Origin: Mercenaria mercenaria
Lineage: Eukaryota > Mollusca > Bivalvia > Venerida > Veneridae
Reading direction: 5' to 3'
Length of the DNA stretch: 64,000 nucleotides
Assembly: GCF_021730395.1 (NCBI RefSeq)
Contig: NC_069371.1
Coordinates: forward strand, 52,896,001 to 52,960,000
A model generated the notes under the pieces. That model saw only the letters and a list, made by a program, of their open reading frames with translations, did no database searches and was not told the DNA's origin. Made by a program: the position numbers and the translations under genes. Every line of letters begins with the position of its first letter. Positions within the stretch are counted from its first letter, which is position 1. Positions 36,017-48,372 of the stretch are shown here, one piece after another.

Positions 36017-39000
36017 GTAGGAATTTTTAACATATTTTTCTGTCTATACATTCTCTTACAGACTCCATTGATCTGATTTTTAGAGAAAGAAGTAAATTTA
36101 TCATATTTTTTCTCCATTCTTCATCAAACGCTGTCAACTTAAAAACAATTTAAAAGTTTAAACTTCATTTGGTTTGTTTGTCCCTAGGCCCTGCCTCTTC
36201 AGTATATATACATATATGGTCGGTTAAAGGTTTTTAGGCGGGAGGTTAGCTAACAAATATCACGAACCTTAAAATGATAATAAATTATAGGCATGCAATT
36301 AAAGGTATTAGCTATAACGAGTAATACTTTTCCAGAATTCTAACAAATTTACATTATGATAACTGATATTTGACTTTTCTGTCATGTTACAACTTTTCGC
36401 TTGTTTTCATAAATGCTGAACGATTAGTTATGCTTTTTCGAGACCATTAAATTCAATGAATCAAGTATTGCACATGCGGGCTGCTTGCGTTCCGGTATAG
36501 TTACAGTCAATATACATACAAATATGTACATAACGTAAGGTTTACTCAAATAATTTATCATGCCATTACTGTAACAACTGCCTGATAAAGCCTGCCTGAG
36601 TCTGGAAAAAAGCAGCCGACCTGAGAACACTTCTGTGATAAAGTACAAGGACATCAGATTGTAACAACCCCGCCTACTTAATTGCCGGATGTACGAATAT
36701 CGGTTACCGTAAATATATAATAATAATATAAAGTGTTTGTTTATTATAGTGTCACCCCTACTGAAAGGGCAGGCCAGTTTGGTTTTTGAGACACCTACAT
36801 ACTTTGAACAGCATTACTTCCCGATTATTCCTTTTTGAAAAGCTGCAAAAATATACTAATTTACAAACTAGAAATGACAACAAAAACAAAAGAGTTTTGT
36901 TATGGTGCCCTGTCGGAAAAGAGTATTTAATGTTTGTTTGATATTTAACCATTTTACGGTAAAAACAAATTCACAATTACGGACCATCTCTTGCGCAATA
37001 ATGTAAACTTAAAAAATATGAATAATACGTGCAGTAATTATGAGGTTTATAAACAGATATAAATAGATATAAAACACATATAAATCAAACAACATTTATT
37101 TAGTACTATACCGAAAAACTTTTATTTGTATTCGTGTAACCACTCAACAGATTTTTACTTTTTCAGTTTGGAGTGCGATGTTATTTCTACTAAATCAACA
37201 CATACGCGAATGAACTTCGGTCGTATTTTTCTGCATATGAATTGAACAAACCATGCTGCGTCTCCTTGTCACATGATGCTGACACAATAAAATTCAAAGT
37301 AGAGTACACCACCATCGTCACTCTTCTTTTGCAACTTCTGTTCTATTTTACTAAATTTAGTGTTGAGCAAAATTTGATTTTAAACTAGGTTTATTTGAAA
37401 AATAAATGCATGCGCATTTTTCAACATTTAGTTTTTTTAACAATTAAAGCCGAAGGGGAAAAATCTGCGTCGATTAAATGCCATTATACTGTTGAATTGT
37501 CTTTTCCAGATTATACGAAGATACGACCTACTCCTAATACAAGAGATACGAGATTCCACCAATACGGCCATACACTATCTGCTAGGTCGAGTGAATCGGT
37601 ATGCGGGTAATTCATTTTTGTTTAATTTGAAGGGGATCTCTCAAGATTTCAAAACAGTTACTAATAGTTTCAGACAGAGCTTTCAGAAGCATCAACATAA
37701 AAGGATTGAAAACGGAAAGCGTAGCTGTTAAATATACAGTTAGGTCATATTAGTTTTGCGTCAAGCAGGAAACAAAAGAGTTGAGGAAAAAAATCCTTAC
37801 CTACTGGAAGCTTTTACACCAATGAAAAAAATACCCGAGCTTTTGCAATATCTTTGAAACATTTAAGTACTTATTACATACTTAAAATATTAGTTGCGCT
37901 GTGGATATTTCGTCTTTTCTATTCTATTATTCTCTTACTGTAGTATTCGTCCAAAGAAAATTGTAGTATTATGTAGGATATGTATGTCAACATAATTATA
38001 TAGTGGCCGCTGTCTCTGAAAGTGGTTCATAGAGTGTTTACAACTTTGAATTGCTTATTTGTGAATCTGTTTACCATGGCATGCACCTTTTGAAGTTCCA
38101 AGATGTCAGTCTGGTATGTAAATGTATCAGTGAGGACAGTGTGTCATGGTCGCCTTCTCCTGGGATAGGTTTGTATTTGAGTACCAACGACGGGTGGCTG
38201 GTGAAGAAATTACTATTGAGATACTGATCCCCTGCTCCAGAGTTCGCACTGCTGGTGTTCTTGTCGCAGCCTGCTATGTTCATACACCAGCACATGTTTA
38301 TGTTCGTTTGATGTTGTATTTGATGGTCTGTAAAAGAGAAAAGAAATAGTATGATGGATTTCATTGTGCTGAACGAAGAGGAGTTCCAGCTCCTTGCTTG
38401 TTTGGATAGGTCGTTCAAAGCTGCAGTAAGGGCATCCCAAGAGAAATCGACATTTTATATACTTCATCCCGGTATTCTTCTGATGAAAAATATGGTCATT
38501 CAACCGTGTTTCTGCATCAAGGATGATATCTGAATCTCTTCATGTGTTTGATGTTTGATGTTTTCGAAAAATGATAGGTATTTCATATAGTACACTGTGT
38601 GAATTTCTCGAGAAGTCGCTGGAGTTTGCTAGAGGATGATGTAACGGCGGGACAAAAATTGTGTGCGGTTCGGTCTGTTACAAACGTTGCATGTTTGCTG
38701 TTTGTTGGGAGGTTGTAATCTGTTGTTGAAATAGCCATGCAAGATATATTGCACCACATGACGGTTATCGCATGCTAACTCCCTCTGATCAAGCTCATAT
38801 ACAAGCTCATATATGTTTAATTCATTCTGATTTTAAGATAACAATTTTATGTCCTGAAACGAGACATAGAAGCAGCAAAAAGGAATAAATCAGGAAGGTT
38901 GTATTTAATGAATAGTAACTTTGTTAACATCTTTTATATAGTTCTTTATGAGAATATAAGTATTTAAATATCTGATATTCTGAAAAAAAAATGTCAAAAT

Positions 39001-42000
39001 GTCGTAAAAAAATGGTAAACTTAATACGAAGTTAAGAACAACTGTATTTAGCGTGATCAGCCTGTAGCCATATACAGCTAAATAGCAAAATTAGTACATG
39101 TGAACTTGCGGAGCTTTACGGAAAAGTTGATATTTATGTCCAGTTTTTTCTAAACCCGACCTAAAATGTGTCATCATTGGCGTTTTGAGCGTTTTCAAAA
39201 ATGTTTTTTCTCAAACCTACCAGCCTGAAGACGCTAAACATAGATCTAATTAGGGTTGGCCTTATATCTAGGGATATCATATTTACATTTCAATGTATGA
39301 TCTTTAACACTGCTTCATTTCAAATGAGGAATGCATTTGACAAAATATGTAAACGGAGTTGGCTCTTTTTGCAATACAAAATGCAATACATTTTTTCAAT
39401 TGTTGAATCTTCCAGGGGGCAGACGGAGCCATTCGAAATGGTTCTCAGTGAACGTCTTGGTCGTTCGAACAGCAAGGAGCAGTATGCATACTTCTACAGG
39501 TATGTTTCAGTAAATAGCAAGCAGCAGAAAGCAGTGATCTAAAAATGAAACCGAAAAAAATTGTATAAAAATATTTAAAAAATTGAGAGTGTTTGAAACA
39601 TGAAATAGAATAGGGTTGGTGAAACCCCATTTTTTCAATCAACCATAACTATCACCGGCTTAAAATTGAGGGGAAAGATATATAAGAAGAAACCGAGCAA
39701 AACGACTGTCTTTAAAAACGTCTTGCTCGTGCTTCTGTTTTATACAATATAGGGTGCGTAAAATATGTCCACGTGACCAATCACGCTGAATGATAAAGCG
39801 GTTGTTCTCTTCCCCAGCCAGATATAAATGGACTCATTCTTGCAGGTACCACGTTATCTTTTGAATTAAATAATCCTATTATTTTGGTTCCTTTGTACAT
39901 TTATTAGACATTACACGTATAAACCGGTATGATTTTCAGACCAGCCGCTGGTCTGCAGGTGCAGCACAGTTATACGTATCACGACACCAAAGAACATGGG
40001 GGCACGACTGTGGATTTATTTGAAAGACAACCATATATAGTATCGTTTTCATCAAGTGGAACAGGTACGTGTATGGTGTCTTAACTATAGCATGTGTGCT
40101 AGTATTATATCTATTATTGATTTGTTTTCACCTTCTGTGTATATTCGTCCTCAGATTGAACGCAAGTGCCTACAATTTTGAATTAAACACTATTGCAGTT
40201 TGTTTTTATGTATGAGACTTAATCTTATGTACTTCTGGAATAGTTGTAACAGAATTATTCGTCTTCCGTTGTAGCAATTATTGCGCTCAGGCATTCTTAG
40301 AAGATATTACGAAGCGATACGTGGTTTAATGTAGTTCTTATTTGCCTATCAGGACGTTTTATCCAGTTGGAAGATTAATCCATATTAATGCCTAATTAAA
40401 TCAGTACATGTACAATCAAAGTGTCCATTCTGCATACGCCAGACCAATGTTATGTATTTGAATATTTACAGAACTTGTTTCATTCCGTTTGATTGGCATA
40501 CATGTTGATCCTGACAAGGCTGTGGAAGAAATAAATTATCTAGACAAGTTTGTCGTCAGTGATGTACAGAACAGACCGGGACCACGTGAACTGATGATAC
40601 TAGGTGATCTAAATGCTGACTGTAACTATGTGTCTAAAAGGAAATGGAAAAAAATACCTATGAAAAAAGATCCGCGTTTCAACTGGCTTATAGGAGACGA
40701 AATCGATACAACAGTAAAGGGATCCCATTGTGCTTATGACAGGTAATTTTAAGTTTTCATGTTTTATCACTGCCATTCACTTTTAATATAACTTTGCATG
40801 ATTTTCTTCTCTCATTTTTGTCATGATCCAATAAAATCCAGGGTCTTCCTTCTTGCTCGTTGCTAAAATGTGATTTGTATTTTGCTTTCGTGCAGGTTTA
40901 TTATTACTGGTCCTGGATGGCAGGGCGGAATAGTTCCAGACAGTGCGAAAGTGTACAGATTTGATCAAGATCTGAATATCGACAATAAACTGGTAAACAA
41001 GTTTTTCACGACTTTTAAACACGGCCGTCAATCGCCCTTGTTTGTCATATCGTTCGCTTACCATTCCTTGTTTTTTCCTAAACATGGCCTCAATTTTTGG
41101 AAATCTTCAAAGCAAAGTTAACAATAATATGTAAAAAAACCCTGTTATCATTTAACTGAAGACTACTCAGATGAAAAATATCACATGAAGCATGAAAATC
41201 TTAGTTTAATGGTTTCCTGGAGAAAGGAAAAACCGACTACTCTAAAAAATCGTTTCAAGGGATCCCTCCGAGACAAATGAATTCTTCTTGAAAGCAAAAT
41301 AAGTTTTGTACCGGAGAGCTCGCTTTAAGTGAAACCGGAAGATAAACCCGTTTCTTGTGTGTGTTTTTTTCTCACAAAATGTCAAAAATGCATCTACCTG
41401 TTGTAATGTGAGAAATATTTGTGTAACTCAAATCAAGATTTTCACACTAATATGACATTTTTTGTATGACATTTGTTTTATAAAAGCAATCTTTCGCAAT
41501 TTCTGAAAGTTTGGTACCATTTTCATATGTAAATCCTAAGCTTGAATAACAGAAAGAACGGGACTTTTCAGAGTACTACAACCACTACATAGCTGGTTGT
41601 GGATAATTATCATCAGATTTATGACTAGTATATAGTTCAACCATTTACCTCCGAATTGAACAGTGACCGATGTGTTGATTTAGCAGAACCATGTTAAATT
41701 TATTAAAACATTCGTTGTCAAGTCTAGGTCACGTAGAATATTTCATAGGCAAATAACCATTTTTTTCATGTTTAAATAGATTAAATTATGGTTCTGCTTT
41801 ATATTATTTCCATTATTATATATCTTTTATGTGAAAAGAAAGCGTATGTATGACACCAACGAAAATCAAGGTCATGCTCAAGCAATGTCTTTTCAAACGG
41901 ATTCTTTATAAGGAAGTGGGATTGCAAGCTTTTCCCAAATCCCCTTAAACAAAACAGCTTCCTTGTTTCAACAGAATTACCCTTGTTTTGTGACAAATAA

Positions 42001-44822
42001 TAATAAGTTCGTACCCTTTGTTTCACCCTAGAAATGACATTGTATCTGTCAATGGTTTTAAACTGATAAATAATTGCTGTTATTTCTATATTGTAATGAG
42101 TACTAATGACTATTTTCACTATTCAAGTATAACTATGATGGGTACAGAATGGGCTTACGATAGTAGAAAACCATTTTTAAATGTTGGATTTGTTTTTGAC
42201 TGTTTCAGAAAATGAAATGCCAACCTGTACTCGTCATTTTTTCCAGTCAATTTTTAGTACTGACAAGGTGAAGGCGGAATGCTTTAAGGAGTAAATTATT
42301 CTGGCCGCCTAATAGTGTAAAACCGTTCTGGTATATAATCATTTCTTTTTAATATGATAGCATCCTTTCTCGTCAAGCAAGCAAAACCACTTTCGAGGAG
42401 ATCTTAACACGTCAACATCTACTTTATTACCACGACTTGGCTCACTTCTGGACACTGTTACACTGTCTACCGTTGACATATTTTACGTTCTGAAGATGAC
42501 GACCTATATCGATTTGCCATTATATATATAATATACTTCTAAGTTAATATAAGACACTTACTGTATTTCATGATTTATGTATTTCAGGCAGCGAAAGTCA
42601 GCGATCACTATCCTATAGAATTTTTGCTATCAGAAAAGCAGTATGTATTTTTTCTCATCGGGTTATATAAATATTACAGCAAAACAAAGGACAGAACTGC
42701 TGAAGCACAGGTCTGCTCCTAAAACAACAGTGTACATGTAAGTCTCCCAAATTGTTTGATATGGGGATTTTACTAACTGTATATACCACATTATTGTACT
42801 CTTGCTGTTTTTAAATTTATCTTTCGGCTAGCTTCGGAACAGTCCACAAGAGTACGCTTTGCAGCATAGACCATTTGTCTTACTTTTATCGTTTTAGGTA
42901 TATCATAATTTCCATATCAAACCGTGTGTATATCAAGTTGCTCGGAGACTACAAAGCAAAGGGAAGCCTGCCTGTGAATGAATTGTATGATCTTGGAGTC
43001 GGAAACAAAAAGTAAGTTGTTTTTTGCTTTAGAGTCAAAACAAATCTATAGGTGAACCTCTTTGAATCTTATAACGTAATCAGGTATAATATATGTTTCG
43101 GAGTTGGTGGGGGGGGGGGGGGGGTAACGTACGTCGCACTGACACAAATTACAGCGACTTAATTGAATGAAAGCTGTAAAAGAATCCTTTGGAAACATAG
43201 AATGCAACCAAGAATAATAATAGCAGACTCCGTTTGAGTCTGTTCACGATGGAATGTGCAACACCTCTGACGCCCCCTTAGCACCGGCTTATGCGGAACT
43301 CTATTAAGGACCAGAAAAAATAACAACACCAAGTATGGGGAGACTTTTTACAGCCACCACACGAAATAAGCAACACCAATAACGTCTTTAAAGAGGAAAT
43401 ATGCCCATTTTTCAAGTAAAAATCCAGCTGAAATAGTGTGTAAAAAGGTTGGAGAGAATTATAGCTCTTAACCCAATATATCAAACTCTTCCTGTTACCA
43501 GTACGAAATAATAACTTTCCAAATATGACTTTTTTTATTTTGACTGGGGCAATCTTTTTTAAGAAAAGTCAAACTGCATGCTGGAGTTGCTTCCCTTCAA
43601 CTATACTGTGTAGAAGATTTTGAATAATGTATTACTATTTCTTGGCCAATGTATATTTTAAAACATTTAAATAATGAAATTGAATTAAGATACGGAAATA
43701 ACTCAAATATCTTACATTCTCTATCTGTCTTGATGTTAATTATTAACTTGTATATGTTTACCATGATTTATCGTGATTGCTTAGCATACATGTCTGTAAT
43801 GAATGAATAATACAGTTCATGTATCAATAACATTTCTTTCTTTTCGAAAAAGAAGTTTAACTTTACATCGAAATTCATTCGTTTAAAACATTCGTTCCGA
43901 TTTGTTTGGTTTTAATAGTGAATTTAGTGATTTTTTGGGGATTTTATTACATTTTTTACCTCCCATGAACACACTTAATCTTTAATTATCTAGCTTGGCT
44001 AAGTTCTATTCTTCAAAGGATGTCCTTTGCTTTATCAACAATCACAACAGTATTATTTATGTGCAGTTTGGTGCCTATATGAAATTTACCCAAAATAGGA
44101 GTCAGTGTTATCATATACATGTATATGGATCATGTGGTCGAGGTATCCTAAATTTCCTAAGGTTTCGCGTAAGACGGTGCTTAGGTTCACGTTCAAACCG
44201 AGTCTGTTATTAATTTTCTTTGTTGCATAGAACGCTTCCAAATGTTCAGAGATTTTAAATACAATTATTTTTATTTACATTAATTTAACATTAAACCTAT
44301 CAGTGCAGCAGCGAATGTGTCAAGTTACTATCATTCCATGTCATTGTTATACTCGTAGTATGTAGCATGTCTTTTTAAAGGACGTTTTACAGATTGCGTT
44401 TTGTGACTGTTTCATACTTATATTTGAAAGTGTCTGATATGTATTATATCTTTTGTTATGTATCTATTTGTTGTAACTACATGCACGTGTCACTATGATA
44501 AAATACTTCCTTCCTTACTTACACAGGATGTTTGTATTACAGCGTCCACGTGATATCGGTGTATGACAAGCATCAAAAACTGGTTGGAGAATTAAAGAAG
44601 GAAACTGACGGTGAGAAGAAACTATCAGAGGAATTATTCAAATTGATTACAGCAGACGATAGCAACTTGAAAATGTACATTGAACCACTCAAGAAAAGAT
44701 ATGCCGATAAACAAAGAAGTAAAGTGGTTATAGCACTGCCCGCAACTCACAAACAAGAAGCTACTATAATTTGGAATATTTTGCAGATTGTCGTTTGTAA
44801 ATATTTCAAGTGCGAACAGTAG
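35876..44822 (+). CDS. Secreted DNase I-like endonuclease with C-terminal extension (nine exons)
   Basis: Nine exons in consistent phase give 417 residues. Residues 1-18 are a signal peptide. Residues 19-286 align along their length with animal DNase I (about 282 residues), a divalent-metal-dependent endonuclease acting on DNA outside the cell or in the gut. All seven classical active-site residues are seen: E59 (LIQEIRD), E89 (LSERLGR), H157 (GIHVDP), D192 and N194 (LGDLNADC), D236 (CAYDR) and H276 (SDHYPIE). R61 and R134, matching DNA-contact arginines, are kept. The large disulfide pair C197-C233 is present; the small CEPC loop of vertebrates is absent. Exons 8-9 add about 131 charged residues that I cannot assign to a family. 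An alternative end is a stop soon after exon 7 if that donor is skipped. The gene is divergent from the protease homologue. Confidence 0.93.
36017..37509 (+). other. Intron 1 of the DNase I-like gene, no feature recognised
   Basis: 1493 bp AT-rich intron; no repeat boundary, exon or RNA gene is recognised. Confidence 0.5.
37510..37598 (+). CDS. DNase I-like exon 2
   Basis: Encodes IIRRYDLLLIQEIRDSTNTA to LGRVN, with catalytic Glu59 and Arg61. The acceptor is CTTTTCCAG; the donor is CG|GTATGC, phase 2. Confidence 0.92.
37599..39415 (+). other. Intron 2 of the DNase I-like gene, no feature recognised
   Basis: 1817 bp intron. Short frames in 38071-38533 overlap on both strands and have no recognisable domain. 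Confidence 0.5.
39416..39499 (+). CDS. DNase I-like exon 3
   Basis: Encodes GQTEPFEMVLSERLGRSNSK to YAYFY, with catalytic Glu89. The acceptor is TCTTCCAG; the donor is ACAG|GTATG, phase 2. Confidence 0.92.
39940..40064 (+). CDS. DNase I-like exon 4
   Basis: Encodes PAAGLQVQHSYTYHD to VSFSSSGT, with ERQP matching NREP of mammalian DNase I. The acceptor is GATTTTCAG; the donor is ACAG|GTACGT, phase 1. Confidence 0.92.
40472..40742 (+). CDS. DNase I-like exon 5
   Basis: Encodes LVSFRLIGIHVDPDKAVEEI to GSHCAYD, with His157, Asp192, Asn194, the C197-C233 pair and Asp236. The acceptor is ATTTACAG; the donor is ACAG|GTAATT, phase 2. Confidence 0.95.
40896..40992 (+). CDS. DNase I-like exon 6
   Basis: Encodes FIITGPGWQGGIVPDSAKVY to IDNKL. 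The acceptor is TCGTGCAG; the donor is CTG|GTAAAC, phase 0. Confidence 0.93.
40993..42587 (+). other. Intron 6 of the DNase I-like gene, no feature recognised
   Basis: 1595 bp AT-rich intron, GTAAAC...TTTCAG. Nothing beyond ordinary intron sequence is seen. Confidence 0.5.
42588..42640 (+). CDS. DNase I-like exon 7
   Basis: Encodes AAKVSDHYPIEFLLSEK plus two bases, with catalytic His276; this ends the nuclease domain. The acceptor is ATTTCAG; the donor is GCA|GTATGT. Without splicing, translation would stop about 27 codons later. Confidence 0.9.
42898..43011 (+). CDS. DNase I-like exon 8 (extension)
   Basis: Encodes YIIISISNRVYIKLLGDYKA to LYDLGVGNK. The acceptor is TCGTTTTAG; the donor AAAAA|GTAAGT is strong. 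It keeps phase with exon 7, but no known domain supports it. Confidence 0.65.
43012..44542 (+). other. Intron 8 of the DNase I-like gene, with a G16 run
   Basis: 1531 bp intron. A run of 16 G occurs at 43109-43124. No repeat or exon is recognised. Confidence 0.5.
44543..44822 (+). CDS. DNase I-like exon 9 (extension) and stop
   Basis: Encodes VHVISVYDKHQKLVGELKKE to YFKCEQ, then TAG (44820-44822). Of two AGs, only TGTATTACAG at 44542 keeps phase with exon 8; the upstream TTACACAG at 44526 would shift the frame. Lys/Glu-rich, probably helical. Confidence 0.65.
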
Positions 44823-44943
44823 CAATCTAAAACCGTAACAGATAAGGATGTGAAATGGTTTTGGCACAAGACTATTGTAACTGCCACTTTAACATATATA
44901 ATTTAGAACAGTGCTGCGCCGATACCAAAATAATGCTGTTGTT

Positions 44944-44949
44944 ATTAAA
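44944..44949 (+). terminator. Possible poly(A) signal of the DNase I-like gene
   Basis: ATTAAA 121 bp after the stop. AATAAA also occurs at about 45409, so the true end is uncertain. Confidence 0.35.
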
Positions 44950-45654
44950 GACGTGCCATTCCAGATCAATAGCGCAGTCGATGGCTACTTGCTATGACTG
45001 CAATTGTAGCGGTAACCACATTTTGAAATTACACATTGCATCTACCTTTTCCTTCTTCTTTTTTTATTTATAAAATATATCAATCTTTTAACTATTTTAA
45101 AATATTAGGAAATAGAATGAATACAACATTAAGCAGATAAGAATGTTAACGGTATTTATAAACACAAAACAGCTACTTCTAATATGCATGAGGTTTACAG
45201 AGACAACAGTTAGCTATACAACATTACAAAGGGTCTCAGTTTTAGTTTGTTTGACTGAAAAGATTCTTCTCTAGACAAACATGCTCTGACTTTTCCGTTG
45301 TTTTGTATTTAACACTGGCAATGGTCTTCATGATTATGTTTATGAAGGGCATCTAAAAAAAGGCACTGGCGTCCGCTACAACCCTTAGAAGTCTGTCAGT
45401 TTCGTACAAAATAAAGAACTATTTAGTGTACTTGTTGTATGAACTTTAAGAGTTGAAAATTCCCATTATTGCAAAGATTTCTATTAACTCTGATAATAAA
45501 AAGCAGATCTATCAGGAAGAAGATTTGGTATTTATGTGCAACCATTTGCTAAAGTTTCTTTAATCCTACGGACAGAAATTCTTTTGCTTGCCCCGCTGAA
45601 TTGAAGAACATGAGAAACGAATACGTATCGATCCCGTGTATTTGAAAGGTCCGA
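44950..45654. other. Intergenic stretch, no feature recognised
   Basis: AT-rich DNA between the DNase I-like gene and the LINE fragment. Nothing is supported. Confidence 0.5.
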
Positions 45655-46690
45655 CATAAAAGTCTAGTAACCACTGGGTAATCTCTAACCTGCACTGCTT
45701 CCAAATTTATGCAGCACAGTTTTGTTTGAAACTTTATGACACATTATGATAATAATGACATGCTTAGCCAGTACCAGCATGGCTTTCAAGCTAAACATAG
45801 CTGTGACACTCGACTTATCAACTTCACACAAGAGGTCTTTGACAACAGTGATAGTGGTAAACAGTGTTATGAACTTTAGTAAGGCATTTGACAATGTTGA
45901 TCACAATAAGCTAGAACAAAAACTTGAATAGCTGGGAGTCCACCCTATGGCATCCTGGTGTCATTCCTTAAAAACGCATTCAACGAGCTGCATTTCAAAT
46001 AGACTATCTGTCCGATGTGGGGATCACATGGAATTCAACCCTGGCAAGTGCGAAGTGTTACGAATAACTAAGAAAAATTACTCATATATTTCCCCTAGAT
46101 CTAAGATGGCACTGAATTAAAAAAACAACGATGCCGCTAGATACCTTGGGTGACAATCTCTAAAGATCTGAACTGGTCAGCCATTATCAACAATATAACA
46201 TCCAAAGCAAATAACTCTCTCCGTTTCATCAGGAGAAAAAGAAAATTAAAACAAAAGCGTGTCACACTTATGTCCGTCCCAAATTTAAGAATATTGTCTA
46301 ACTGTTTTGCACCCATGGCAAAAGACCTTAACTGGCAAAACTGAAACGATTAATAGAGCAGCAGCACGTTATATCTGTAGGACTACAATGGCAGTGTTAC
46401 CCACCTGATAAATACCCTTAACTGGCAAACTCTAGAACAACACCGACACCAAACCTCTCTGATTGTATTTTACAAAGGCAAATATAACGAAATCCGTGTA
46501 GATCACCATCACTTCACCCCTACCAGGAACCTAAAGGTAAAGTTTCTTGTTTAACGTGGGTAGTCGACGAAAATCCCTACCTGGAATGGATGGAACAACT
46601 TATTCCCAACCGAGCCCATGGCTGGCGTGATATTTATCTTTCCAGCATCCAGTCTAGGCCGATACTGCTAGAAACAGTACAAATTTAAGT
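45655..46690 (+). mobile_element. Degraded LINE reverse transcriptase fragment
   Basis: Pieces of a non-LTR reverse transcriptase appear in order, in shifting frames: a weak SNYRP-like segment, QHGFQAKHSCDTRLINFTQE (from 45775), MNFSKAFDNVDHNKLEQKLE, FNPGKCEVLRITKK, and YLGVTISKDLNW followed by INNITSKANNSLRFIRR. The order and words fit the RT core and thumb of CR1/Jockey-type LINEs. The frame is broken several times and the 5' half (endonuclease) is absent, so it is a dead, truncated copy. Confidence 0.85.
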
Positions 46691-46962
46691 AAATCACCCA
46701 GCGGGATATCACCCAGTTCGCTTTTCCCCAAAAATTGCTTAAAAATGGAGTAAATTCCGATTTTTCTTTCATAAATAACTATTGTTTTGGCAAAATGCAT
46801 GAAATTATGTGAAATTTAATCATTACTGAAGAAGGTAAAGAAGAAATTAAGACACTTTAAACATGTAGGTACGCTGTCCTATTCTGTCGTGGGAGCACCA
46901 GCCGGGAACACGAGGGCACGACTAATTAGGGCGCCAACATGACAGGGGAAAAACTAGTGCAT

Positions 46963-47830
46963 TTTTTATCCCCCGACGAAGTCGGAGGGATATAGTTTTG
47001 GTGTTGTCCGTCCGTCCGGAGGCATATCTAGGAAATGGTTGGGAATTTAAATAAAACTTCATATACATGTTCACCACTATGAGGTTATGCGGCCCGTAAA
47101 GTTTCAGTCAGATTGTCCAAGTAACACCAGAGTTATGGCCCTTAGAAGTTTTTAGTGTTAACTATATAGCGTACTATAAATATGGCAATTTCTGCTTCAT
47201 AACTTGTGACATATTTGACCTGGAACTATTAAACTTAAACTGAATTTAGATCACCATAATGTGGTTGTACACACACAATTTTGTCCGGATTTCTTTAGTG
47301 ACTTCAGAGTTATTGCCCGTTAATTGTTTCAAAATCCACATATTTGTACATAACAAACTTACCATTTGGTAGAATTTCATTAAACTTCTATCATTCTTTT
47401 CCATGAACACTTATTATAAACATGTGAAGTTGTGTACCCACACCTGGTTACCCCCTCGCCGTGGTCACACCGCCCCCCCCCCCCCCCCCACCCCCACCCC
47501 AATTTTTTTTCTTTCCTTATTTTAGATTTTTTTAAACCTTCCATGAATATTTATCAACATGCAAAGTTGTATCTTTCCCCCACCTCGCTCCTCCACCCAG
47601 TCATGCCCACCACCCTGATCATGCACCCCCCCTCCCAACATTTTTTTTTTCATTTTTAATTTTCCATCAATATTTATAATAAACATGTGAAGTTTTTGTA
47701 CCCTCACCCGTTCAAACCCCACCCCCAACCCTCCATTCCTTTTTTTAAAAAAATATTCAAACCTTCAACATGTGAAGTTGTAACCGCACCCACCCCGCCG
47801 CCAGCCATGTTCAAGATATCTTAATTGATT
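46963..47830 (+). mobile_element. Array element, TCCCCCGAC family, C-rich units
   Basis: The 5' hairpin TCCCCCGAC-GAA-GTCGGAGGGA (46969-46989) is followed by GTCCGTCCGTCC. Later units of about 125-140 bp repeat CATGAA.A.TTAT...AACATGTGAAGTTGT followed by very C-rich spacers, including 17 C at 47473-47489. The 3' end is not clear. Confidence 0.55.
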
Positions 47831-48177
47831 GTGCTCTCTTAAGGACATCTGTTATGTTAAGTTCAAATGTACATGTTAAACAGCAACACTTGGTGCCAAA
47901 CTACTCGAAGACAATATTTCGTTCTACTTACACTCCAAGCTCACATTTCAAATAACTCCATTTAATTCTAAAAGCTAAGCTTATTACAGTAAACATATTC
48001 CATTCAAAATAATTTCTTTAGTCAGGATCACCGTAACATACATTTATTATGTACACTTTTAACAGTCGTTTTCTTTTAAATTGACTAATGAAATTATTTG
48101 CTTATAATTATATATATATATATATATCTTTATTTCCTCCAAATTGAAGAGCACAGTTACTGCTTGTTACACTTTTG

Positions 48178-48372
48178 TCGTGTCCTTGTGTTGTCGTGTC
48201 CTTGTGCTCTTGTGCTGTCGTGTCCTTGTGCTGTCGTGTCCTTGTGCTCTTGTGTTGTCGTGTCCTTGTGCTCTTGTGCTGTCGTGTCCTTGTGCTGTCG
48301 TGTCCTTGTGCTCTTGTGTTGTCGTGTCCTTGTGCTCTTATGCTGTCGTGTCCTTGTGCTGTCGTGTCCTCA
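48178..48372. repeat. Minisatellite of GTCGTGTCCTTGTGCT units
   Basis: Units of 16 bp (GTCGTGTCCTTGTGCT) and 24 bp (the same plus CTTGTGCT) alternate about ten times with few differences. All three forward frames stay open through it only because the unit lacks stops; no protein is implied. Confidence 0.9.

Noticed and set aside
44526-44542. Upstream acceptor for DNase exon 9
   Set aside because: TTACACAG at 44526 puts exon 9 out of phase with exon 8, ending early; the next AG restores phase.
45655-46690. Host gene with reverse-transcriptase-like domain
   Set aside because: Several frame breaks and stops; words match LINE reverse transcriptases.
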